Part shown: piece by piece, positions 13,965 to 20,832 of the stretch | Layout of the letters: each line of letters starts with the position of its first letter | How positions within the stretch are numbered: the stretch's first letter is position 1 | NCBI GenBank assembly: GCA_039922875.1 | Contig: JBDTDV010000063.1 | Location: forward strand, 1-22,115 | Length of the DNA: 22,115 nucleotides | Direction of reading: 5' to 3' | Origin: JBDTDV01 sp039922875 | GTDB taxonomy: Bacteria; Actinomycetota; Actinomycetes; Actinomycetales; Microbacteriaceae | The notes under the pieces: model-generated | Seen by the model: only the letters and a program-made list of their open reading frames with translations | Databases searched by the model: none | What the model was told of the DNA's origin: nothing | Made by a program: the position numbers and the translations under genes

Positions 13965-14438
13965 TCATGCACCTACGGCTGGGTTGTCCAGCAGAGTCCC
14001 AAGGGCGTCCAGAGCATCGTTCGCGCCCTGTTCGCGCCACCGCGGATCTTCGTGACCGTCGAGGAACACGCCACTGTCGTGCAGAATCAGGTGAGTTCGG
14101 TCGCCTTCCGGCCACAACTCGATCGTCGCCAGCGAGACCGACAGGAGTGTTTCATCGATCCGGACCTCATAGCTGAGGACGATCCGGCTGTTCACCACGA
14201 TGTCGTGGTACACCGCCTCGTAGCCGTGTTGCGGTCCCTGCGCCGGGCCGGTGTGAATGCGCTCGTGGCCGCCGACCCGAAAATCCAGGGTGTGTTCTGT
14301 CAGCTGCCAGTCGTTGGGAAAAGTGAGCCAGCCCGCCTTGGCGCTCACAGCCGCAAAAGCGGCGAAGACGCGCTCCGGTGTCGCGGGGTAAACCCGCTCT
14401 AGCTCGAATGCCACGTGGGAAATGGTCCGGTCCGACAT
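13965..14438 (-). CDS. SRPBCC / AHSA1-like domain protein
   Basis: A 157-residue START-like (SRPBCC) protein of the AHSA1 group, which binds hydrophobic ligands in a deep cavity. ELERVYPATPERVFAAF (about 12-28) is the typical first strand/helix. WLTFPNDW, the central strands YEAVYHDIVVNSRIVLSYEV, TIELWPEGDRTHLILHDSG and the final helix (REQGANDALDALGTLLD) follow in family order. The start at 14438 gives the classical N-terminus; upstream in-frame sequence reads the mrpG microsatellite as a Pro-Ile repeat and was rejected. It begins 10 bases after the mrpG stop and so likely belongs to the mrp transcript. No ligand can be inferred. Confidence 0.88.
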   Translation of the reverse strand: MSDRTISHVAFELERVYPATPERVFAAFAAVSAKAGWLTFPNDWQLTEHTLDFRVGGHERIHTGPAQGPQHGYEAVYHDIVVNSRIVLSYEVRIDETLLSVSLATIELWPEGDRTHLILHDSGVFLDGHEDPRWREQGANDALDALGTLLDNPAVGA

Positions 14439-14448
14439 GGCGTCCACT

Positions 14449-14892
14449 CTACAATTCGTCGGAATCGGAATCGGAATCGGAATCGGAATCGGAATCGGGG
14501 CTCGATGCCCGATCCTGGTGGGCAAGTTCCACAGCGAGCTCCAGCTCGTCGACGAACAGGGTCCCCTCACCGCGCTGCCGTTGACGGTAGGCCGCGCGCC
14601 CGATCATGTGGGCGGCGGCCGGGGTGGTCAGCATCTGGAAGAGCAAGATCAGCAGCATGATCGCGATCGCCGACCAGTTCCTGGTCGACAGAATGACCGC
14701 GGCCAACACGCAAGCCAAGCCGAAGACCTGTGGCTTCGTGCCGGCGTGCACCCGGGTGAGGCTATCCGGAAATCGGATGATTCCGATGCCGGCAGCCAGG
14801 GAGAAAAAGGCGCCGAGCAACAAGAGGATCGCGATAATTGCGTCGAGCACGGTATCCACCAGCGGAGCATTCGACAGTGCTGCGGCGATCAT
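14449..14892 (-). CDS. mrpG: Mrp cation/proton antiporter subunit G
   Basis: A 147-residue subunit of the multisubunit Na+(K+)/H+ antiporter. Three hydrophobic helices (about 13-38, 55-70, 73-92) surround the family signature RFPDSLTRVHAGTKPQ (40-55). The C-terminal region (100-147) is hydrophilic and ends in six Asp-Ser pairs followed by Asp-Glu-Leu, coded by a hexanucleotide microsatellite. This tail is outside the conserved domain. The start ATG overlaps the mrpF stop as ATGA, so translation is coupled. Last subunit of the operon in the canonical A-C-D-E-F-G order. The repeat number could change by slippage without a frameshift because the unit is 6 bases. Confidence 0.93.
   Translation of the reverse strand: MIAAALSNAPLVDTVLDAIIAILLLLGAFFSLAAGIGIIRFPDSLTRVHAGTKPQVFGLACVLAAVILSTRNWSAIAIMLLILLFQMLTTPAAAHMIGRAAYRQRQRGEGTLFVDELELAVELAHQDRASSPDSDSDSDSDSDSDEL
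14461..14496. repeat. Hexanucleotide microsatellite (GGAATC)6
   Basis: Six perfect head-to-tail copies of GGAATC on the plus strand, read as GATTCC (Asp-Ser) in the mrpG frame. This is the only perfect microsatellite of this length I noticed in the window. It lies in the last 50 bases of mrpG, 23 bases from the SRPBCC start codon. Copy changes would lengthen or shorten the acidic tail by two residues per unit. Confidence 0.97.
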
Positions 14893-15170
14893 CGCTGCGG
14901 CCTCCGGTTAGACACGTACCGGGCCACGGCAACGGAGGATAGGAATCCGGTCAGCGCGAGGCCGATCATCACCGGCATCAGGGTGATGTGTCGATTCACC
15001 ACCATTTCGACTCCGAGGACGCAGATCAGCGTCGTCATGAGCATGTCTGATGCGATCATTCTGTCGAGGATGCCTGGGCCGCGGACCACCCGATACACCG
15101 CCAATAGCGCCGCCACGGCGAAGATCACGCCAGCGGTGATCAGGACGATATTCATTGCTACGGTGCTCAT
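14889..15170 (-). CDS. mrpF: Mrp cation/proton antiporter subunit F
   Basis: A 93-residue small membrane subunit with three hydrophobic helices (about 5-25, 36-55, 60-82). The loop motif RVVRGPGILDRMIASD is the recognisable MrpF (bile acid transporter-like, COG2212) signature. It starts 3 bases after the mrpE stop at an ATG and overlaps mrpG by 4 bases. MrpF supports assembly and activity of the hetero-oligomeric antiporter and is required in characterised systems. Another ATG at 15177 reads a different frame and lacks the family sequence. Confidence 0.93.
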   Translation of the reverse strand: MSTVAMNIVLITAGVIFAVAALLAVYRVVRGPGILDRMIASDMLMTTLICVLGVEMVVNRHITLMPVMIGLALTGFLSSVAVARYVSNRRPQR

Positions 15171-15173
15171 GAG

Positions 15174-15788
15174 TCATGCTCCCTCGGCTGGCCGCACGGG
15201 TGTCGGTCCGTCACCCGGGTGTCCCCGGTGGTGTTCGTGCCAGCGCTGGATCCTGCGCACATCGTCCATGCTCCCGACGGCACGGATAATGCGCTCTTCT
15301 TGCGCGAACACGGTCTGGCGCATCCGTTCGATCTCGCCAACTGTATTCGCGTCAAGCACGTGCAGGTACAGAATCGTGTTTTCTCGGTCGATCTCAACCA
15401 CGAACGACCCGGGGATCAGGGTGATCGCCTCGGCAGTCAAGGTCATGATCAGGTCGCTCCTGGTGCGCAGATCGACCTGGATGATCGAACTCGTCTGAAC
15501 CGGCTGCGGCCGAATTGCCGCCCAGGCGACCTGGAATGAGGCCTGCATCAGGTCGAGGGCGAATCTGGAGGCGAGGATGACAAACCGGTACAGGTTGAAT
15601 CGGCCAGGGGCCTCGGCCGGGGGCAGATAGAAGAACCGGAGCACCAGCGCGGCGACCAGAACCCCGGTCACCAGCGCGAGGATGGTGAGCTGCCCCCACA
15701 GCGCAAGCCACAATACGATCAACCATGCGGCATAGGGAAGTTGCCGCAATGCATTTCGCCGCAGCACACTGCGGTCTCGGTCCGTCAT
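15174..15788 (-). CDS. mrpE: Mrp cation/proton antiporter subunit E
   Basis: A 204-residue MnhE-like subunit. Two N-terminal hydrophobic segments (about 16-34 and 37-55) are followed by FNLYRFVILASRFALDLMQAS and the conserved stretch LTAEAITLIPGSFVVEID. This order matches MrpE, which is needed for membrane assembly of the complex. A His- and Pro-rich C-terminal tail (RWHEHHRGHPGDGPTPV) follows and appears lineage-specific. The start ATG overlaps the mrpD stop as ATGA. Length is slightly above the usual 160-190 because of the tail. Confidence 0.92.
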   Translation of the reverse strand: MTDRDRSVLRRNALRQLPYAAWLIVLWLALWGQLTILALVTGVLVAALVLRFFYLPPAEAPGRFNLYRFVILASRFALDLMQASFQVAWAAIRPQPVQTSSIIQVDLRTRSDLIMTLTAEAITLIPGSFVVEIDRENTILYLHVLDANTVGEIERMRQTVFAQEERIIRAVGSMDDVRRIQRWHEHHRGHPGDGPTPVRPAEGA

Positions 15789-17347
15789 GGCCTCTGATCC
15801 GTCCCGAGAACTGCCTGCACGTAATTGTGTGGACCGTCCAGGTCCTGGGCTGCACGATAGCCGATTTCGAAGAGGGGGCCCGCAAAGACCGTGAGCGCCA
15901 GGCTCAAGAGAACCATCGCGGCGGTCGCCCTGGTCATCAGCTTTGGTGCGCTGCGCGCCGTCATCGTTTCGGTCGCGTCCGGCGCCTCGGTGAGATGTGC
16001 CACGGCCGATGCGCTCTGTTCCTCAACCTCTGCCGTCGGGCGCCAGAATGCGAGGTTCCAGGCGCGCATCAGGGCATACAGCGTGAGTAACGAGGTGATC
16101 GCGCCGGCCGCGATCACCGTGTAGGACAACGGGGTTCCGAAATCGACGCCGGCGATGAACAACCCGAGTTTGCCGATGAAGCCGGAGAACAGCGGGATGC
16201 CGCCAAGGTTGAGTGCCGGAATGAAAAAGAGCACCCCGACGACCGGGGAGAGCCGAAGCAGCCCGCCAAGCCTGCTGAGGGAGGTCGTCCCGCCGATCCG
16301 CTCGACGAGACCGGTGGCCAGGAACAGGGTGGTCTGCACGATGATGTGGTGGATGATGTAGTAGATCGCCGCGGCGATGCCGATGACCGTGCCGACGGCG
16401 ATGCCGAAGATCATGTATCCGATGTGACTGAGCAGAGTGAATGACAGCAGTCGTTTTATATCCGCCTGGGCAACGGCACCGAGGACGCCGATCACCAGCG
16501 TGAGCAGGGCGACGATCATCAGTGCGTCCGACAGCGCACCGCCCGGAAAGATCACCGTTTCGGTGCGCAATATTGCGTAGACGCCGACTTTGGTCAGCAG
16601 GCCGGCGAAGACGGCCGTCACCGGCGCCGGGGCAGTCGGATAGGAATCCGGCAACCAGAACGACAAGGGGAACACCGCAGCCTTGATGCCGAACGCGACC
16701 AAAAGCATAATGTGGATGATCAGTTGAACACTCGGCGGGATCTCGCCGATGCGCTGCGAGATCTGTGCGATATTCACCGTTCCGGTCGCACCGTAGATCA
16801 TCGCCACGGATGCCAGGAACAGCAGAGACGACAGCAGGCTGACCACGATATAGGTGATGCCGGCCCGCACCCGAGCCCGGGTCCCGCCTAGGGTCAGCAG
16901 CACGTAGCTGGCCGCCAACAGGATTTCGAAGCCGACGTACAAGTTGAACAGATCGCCGGCGATGAAGGCGTTGAAGACACCGGCGGCCATGACCAGGTAG
17001 GTCGGGTTGTAGATCGAGACCGGCGTCTCGTCATCGCCGTCGGCGAGGCCCTGACCGATGGTGTAGACGAATACTGCGAGCAGCACCGCCGCGGAGGTCA
17101 GCACCATGAGGGCGGTGAGCCGATCGACCACGAGCACGATGCCCCATGGCGCTGCCCAACCGCCGACCTCGACCACAACGGTGCCGCCCGCGTCGACAAC
17201 GACCAGCAACACGATGGCCACCGCCAGTGCCGCCGAGAGGGCGACGGCCGTGATCATCGCCTGGACCCGCGGGCGCCGGCCCGCTATCAGGGCGCCCGCC
17301 GCGCCAAGTAGCGGGATCAGGACGATGAGCGGGACCACGGCGTTCAT
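15785..17347 (-). CDS. mrpD: Mrp cation/proton antiporter subunit D
   Basis: A 520-residue NuoN/NuoM-like proton-translocating subunit with about 14 membrane helices. Key residues of antiporter-like subunits are present: Glu141 (VGFEILLAASYVL), Lys222 (AFGIKAAVFPLSFWLPD) and Lys253 (GLLTKVGVYAIL). The long conserved block from residue 215 to about 340 is typical. A hydrophilic segment near 430-450 precedes the last helix. The ATG overlaps the mrpC stop (ATGA). Together with MrpA it forms the ion-translocating core related to respiratory complex I. Confidence 0.96.
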   Translation of the reverse strand: MNAVVPLIVLIPLLGAAGALIAGRRPRVQAMITAVALSAALAVAIVLLVVVDAGGTVVVEVGGWAAPWGIVLVVDRLTALMVLTSAAVLLAVFVYTIGQGLADGDDETPVSIYNPTYLVMAAGVFNAFIAGDLFNLYVGFEILLAASYVLLTLGGTRARVRAGITYIVVSLLSSLLFLASVAMIYGATGTVNIAQISQRIGEIPPSVQLIIHIMLLVAFGIKAAVFPLSFWLPDSYPTAPAPVTAVFAGLLTKVGVYAILRTETVIFPGGALSDALMIVALLTLVIGVLGAVAQADIKRLLSFTLLSHIGYMIFGIAVGTVIGIAAAIYYIIHHIIVQTTLFLATGLVERIGGTTSLSRLGGLLRLSPVVGVLFFIPALNLGGIPLFSGFIGKLGLFIAGVDFGTPLSYTVIAAGAITSLLTLYALMRAWNLAFWRPTAEVEEQSASAVAHLTEAPDATETMTARSAPKLMTRATAAMVLLSLALTVFAGPLFEIGYRAAQDLDGPHNYVQAVLGTDQRP

Positions 17348-17781
17348 TCGGTCCCAGCCGATCCGTTTTCGAAGTCCGTGTCCGCAGCGAACTGCGGATC
17401 GGACTCTTCATCCTCGACCGCGAGAACGCGCTCGCCGACCGCGATGTCTTCGGCGTCATCCTCCATCTCGTCGACCTGGCCGAGGTGCCAGGAACGGTAA
17501 ATGAGCGCGAGCAAGAATGCGGACAGCCCGAAGGTGATCACGATCGCGGTGAGCGAAAGTGCCTGTGGGAGCGGGTCATGGAACTCTTCGGCGGTCGTTC
17601 CCTCGCCGACGAATGGCGCGATCCCCACGGTGCCGGCCATGATCAGAATAAGGATGTTGGTCGCGTTGCCCAGCAGCAGGAAGCCGATCAACACCCGCGT
17701 CATGCTCCGTTCCAGAAGCATAAAGATGCCGCAGGCGTACATAACGGCCATGATGACGATCAGCGTGAGGGAGGCGTTCAC
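17344..17781 (-). CDS. mrpC: Mrp cation/proton antiporter subunit C
   Basis: A 145-residue NuoK-like subunit with three membrane helices (about 3-23, 28-49, 73-95). The conserved GFLLLGNATNILIL and DPLPQALSLTAIVITF are both seen. About 45 residues beyond the domain are strongly acidic (MEDDAEDIAV..., then DEESDPQFAADTDFEN), longer than the usual 110-125 residues. The start is placed at a GTG that overlaps the mrpA stop as GTGA; the longer open frame runs antiparallel-like through mrpA and has no similarity. MrpC joins MrpA and MrpD in the complex I-like membrane arm. Confidence 0.93.
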   Translation of the reverse strand: MNASLTLIVIMAVMYACGIFMLLERSMTRVLIGFLLLGNATNILILIMAGTVGIAPFVGEGTTAEEFHDPLPQALSLTAIVITFGLSAFLLALIYRSWHLGQVDEMEDDAEDIAVGERVLAVEDEESDPQFAADTDFENGSAGTE

Positions 17782-20687
17782 CGGGTACTCCGCTCCGCCG
17801 AGAGCTGCCGGTCGGATTCGCCGACGGAATCCTCGTGGTGGCGGTCCACTTCGGCGCCGAGGCTGCGTAGCACGTCCAGAATCAGTCCGATGACCACCAG
17901 ATAGACACCGATGTCGAAGATCGTCGACGTGCCCAATTCCAGATGGCCCAGCAGCGGGATACTGCCCTCCCACCATTGTGCGTCCAGTGGCGCCAGGCCG
18001 AAGAACAACGGAACCGCCGCGGATCCGACCGCGAGGATGAGTCCGGTGCCAAGCACCTTCCCGGCGTCAAGCGGAACCGCCGCGCCCAGCTCATAGCGGC
18101 CACCCGCGAGATACCGGCCCACCAGAGCCAGCCCCGCCAGCAACCCGCCGGAGAAGCCTCCGCCGGGCAGATTGTGGCCGGCGAACAGCAGGTAGATCGA
18201 CACGACCATCACGGAATGGAACAGCAGCCGCACCACCACCTCGAGCACGATTGATCTGTTCTGCGGAGCCAGCGTCCAGCCGGCGAGCAACCAGGTTCGC
18301 CTGGCGGTGTCGTCGTCGCCGTCGGAGGGCTCGGTCAGCGGCCGCAGCCGCGCGGGAAGCCTGCGACGCTGGGTCTCCTGAAGGCGCGGGGCGGCGCCGG
18401 TGCGACGTTTGATGAAGATGAGGCTCGCGACACCGGTCGCGGCGATGACCAGCACCGAGATCTCCCCCATCGTGTCCCAGGCTCTGATATCGACCAGGGT
18501 GACGTTGACGATATTGCGCCCATGCCCCTCCTCGAACGCGAACTGCGGGAACATCTCCGAAATAGGCTTGGCTGTTCTGGCCGCCAGCGCCACCATCGCG
18601 ACAAGTGCCATCACCAATCCGACGGCCCCGGCCAACAGCGCCCGCCACAGTCGATGGGTCGTGCCATGCTTCTGGCCCAGATTGGCCGGCAGCCGGCGCA
18701 GCACGAGCACGAACGCCACGAGAGTGACGGTCTCAACCAGCATTTGGGTCAGGGCGAGGTCCGGAGCACCCTGCAGGGCGAACAGCGCGGACAGTCCGTA
18801 GCCGGTGATGCCAAGCAGCACGATGGCGGTGAACCGTTTGGTCGCCCGGGTGGCGCCGACTGCACAGATCGCCATGACCACTGCGATGGGGACCTGCGCC
18901 GCGTGATCCCACCACCGGATGCCGATGGGCCACGCATCATTGACGGCCAGGCTCAGCCCCACTCCGCCGATCAGCACGAGCAGGATGACGGTCAGATACA
19001 CCGGCAGCGAGCCGCGCTGGGATGCTCCCGTGGTGCGGGTCGCGACCCGGTCGATGGCGCGCATGGTGGCCCAGTAGCTGCGCCCCGCGTCGACCAACGG
19101 CGGAACTTTTGCCTGTGCCCGAGAGGTCCAGGCGCGCTGCCAGAACAACAGCAGTCCCAGAGCCAGCGTTATCGCAGACACCCCGAGCGCCGGCACGAAA
19201 CCGTGCCAGAGGCCCAGATGATAGGGCTGCCCCGCACCGGCCGACAGCGTGTCGGCGTAGCCGCGTACCCAGCCATCGATGACCTGCGGGATAAAGCCGA
19301 GGCCGATTCCCGACACCGCCAAAATGAGCGGTGCGGCGTCCATCAGCACTCCGCGGTGGTCGAACTGGGTGGTCACCGTGTCTGGCTTCCTGGCAAACGC
19401 GCCCCAGAGGAAACGGGCGCAATACGCGGTGGTCAGTACGGAGCCGGCTGCGACGCCGATCACGGCTATCCATCCCTCAGGTGATCCAGCGGCCGCCTCG
19501 TCCAAAAGCGAGCTGAACACGGCCTCCTTGGCGACGAATCCGAGAGTGGGCGGGATTGCCGCCATGGATGCCGCCGCAAGCGTCGCGATCACGACCAGCA
19601 GCGGGGCCGCCGGCGCGATACCGCTCAGCTTGCGAAGGTCTCGGGTTCCGGTGCTGCGGTCGATGACGCCGACCACAAGGAACAGCGCGGATTTGAACAA
19701 TGCGTGGGCAAGTAGGAGGGTGAGCCCGGCCAGCGCGACATCCCGCACGCCATAGCCGACGACGACGGTGAGAAATCCCAACTGGCTGACCGTTCCGTAG
19801 GCCAGCAGCAGCTTGAGATCGTACTGTCGCAGCGCCCGCCATCCGCCGATCAGCATCGTAGCGACGCCGACGCCGATCAGGAGGGGTCGCCAGCCCGGCA
19901 TCAGCGCGAACGCGGGAGCGAGCCGGGCGATCAAGTAGATTCCGGCCTTGACCATGGCGGCCGCGTGCAGATACGCGCTCACCGGCGTCGGCGCCGCCAT
20001 GGCCGCCGGCAACCAGAAGTGGAACGGTACCAGAGCAGACTTTGACAGCGCCCCCGACAGGATCAGCAGGACGGCGACCGTGACCAGCGCCCCCTGAGGT
20101 GGTCGCGCGACGATCTCGGACAGCAAGGAGGTGCCGGACTGCGCGGCCAGCATCACGGAGCCGACCAGCATCGCCAGGCCTCCCGCCGTGGTGACGATAA
20201 GCGCCTGCAGCGCGGCCGCCCGGCTCGCCCGCCGGTCGGTGTAATGGCCGATCAGCAGGTAGGAGAAAACACTCGTGGCCTCCCAGAAGAAGTAGAGCAG
20301 GTAAATGTCATCGGCAGTCACGAGGCCATACATTGCGCCGGCGAACGCCAGCAACTCGGCCGCGAACCGGCCGCTACTGGGATCGTCGGCCGCAAAATAC
20401 CGGGCACAATACGCCAGGACAAGCCCGCCGACGCCGGTCACGACCAGGGTCAGTACCCAGGCGAGCACATCCATCCTCATGGTGATCGTGATGTCGAGAG
20501 CCGCGATCCACTGGAAGTGCTCGGTCAGCGGGGTGCCGGCGAGGATGCCGGGGCCGCTGATCACGGCATACCCGAATGCGCCAGCCGGGATCAGGGCGGC
20601 AAGATAGAAGACCCGAGCGCCCAGTGCACGCCAGGCCAGAGGAAGCAGAACTGACGCGGCGGCGAACACGGCGAGGGTGACGAGCAC
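17778..20687 (-). CDS. mrpA: Mrp cation/proton antiporter subunit A-B fusion
   Basis: A 969-residue protein. Residues about 1-500 are NuoL-like with Glu136 (LYFFWEATSVFSYLL), Lys216 (GALSKSALVPFHFWLP) and Lys247 (AAAMVKAGIYL). A middle region (about 630-665, ALQGAPDLALTQMLVE) matches the DUF4040 segment. Residues about 810-945 are an MrpB/MnhB domain (VVVRLLFHSVMVVSIYLLFAGHNLPGGGFSGG). Separate mrpB is therefore not needed and is absent. Mrp complexes exchange cytoplasmic Na+ for external H+ and matter in salt or alkaline stress. The GTG start has GGGAGG 5 bases upstream. First gene of the operon, 145 bases after pnp. Confidence 0.96.
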   Translation of the reverse strand: MLVTLAVFAAASVLLPLAWRALGARVFYLAALIPAGAFGYAVISGPGILAGTPLTEHFQWIAALDITITMRMDVLAWVLTLVVTGVGGLVLAYCARYFAADDPSSGRFAAELLAFAGAMYGLVTADDIYLLYFFWEATSVFSYLLIGHYTDRRASRAAALQALIVTTAGGLAMLVGSVMLAAQSGTSLLSEIVARPPQGALVTVAVLLILSGALSKSALVPFHFWLPAAMAAPTPVSAYLHAAAMVKAGIYLIARLAPAFALMPGWRPLLIGVGVATMLIGGWRALRQYDLKLLLAYGTVSQLGFLTVVVGYGVRDVALAGLTLLLAHALFKSALFLVVGVIDRSTGTRDLRKLSGIAPAAPLLVVIATLAAASMAAIPPTLGFVAKEAVFSSLLDEAAAGSPEGWIAVIGVAAGSVLTTAYCARFLWGAFARKPDTVTTQFDHRGVLMDAAPLILAVSGIGLGFIPQVIDGWVRGYADTLSAGAGQPYHLGLWHGFVPALGVSAITLALGLLLFWQRAWTSRAQAKVPPLVDAGRSYWATMRAIDRVATRTTGASQRGSLPVYLTVILLVLIGGVGLSLAVNDAWPIGIRWWDHAAQVPIAVVMAICAVGATRATKRFTAIVLLGITGYGLSALFALQGAPDLALTQMLVETVTLVAFVLVLRRLPANLGQKHGTTHRLWRALLAGAVGLVMALVAMVALAARTAKPISEMFPQFAFEEGHGRNIVNVTLVDIRAWDTMGEISVLVIAATGVASLIFIKRRTGAAPRLQETQRRRLPARLRPLTEPSDGDDDTARRTWLLAGWTLAPQNRSIVLEVVVRLLFHSVMVVSIYLLFAGHNLPGGGFSGGLLAGLALVGRYLAGGRYELGAAVPLDAGKVLGTGLILAVGSAAVPLFFGLAPLDAQWWEGSIPLLGHLELGTSTIFDIGVYLVVIGLILDVLRSLGAEVDRHHEDSVGESDRQLSAERSTR

Positions 20688-20777
20688 GAGACCTCCCGGT
20701 TCCTCCGAGAACGCCCGCGGCGATCGGCATTACTGGTCTATCCGACTTTACGGGATGATGCGTTGCGCCTGCGAAAC

Positions 20778-20811
20778 GGATGCCCGCCCCACCGAGGTGG
20801 GACGGGCATCC
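20778..20811 (-). terminator. Strong hairpin downstream of pnp
   Basis: GGATGCCCGCCCCACC and GGTGGGACGGGCATCC form a 16-position inverted repeat with one G-U/C-A position and a 2-base centre (about a 15-bp stem with CGAG loop). It begins 21 bases after the pnp stop. There is no T-run after it on the minus strand (GTTTCGC), so it may be a non-canonical actinobacterial terminator. A 10-bp direct repeat TGATGCGTTG flanks it (20756-20765 and 20816-20825). Confidence 0.65.
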
Positions 20812-20832
20812 GTGGTGATGCGTTGGGCTGAG

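Noticed and set aside
14439..14570. Pro-Ile repeat N-terminal extension of the SRPBCC protein
   Set aside because: It reads the mrpG microsatellite out of frame; the SRPBCC fold starts at the ATG at 14438.
14422..15498. Plus-strand frame with Gly-Ile repeats and another with Ser-Glu repeats
   Set aside because: These are other-frame readings of the (GGAATC)6 microsatellite continuing antisense through mrpG, mrpF and mrpE.
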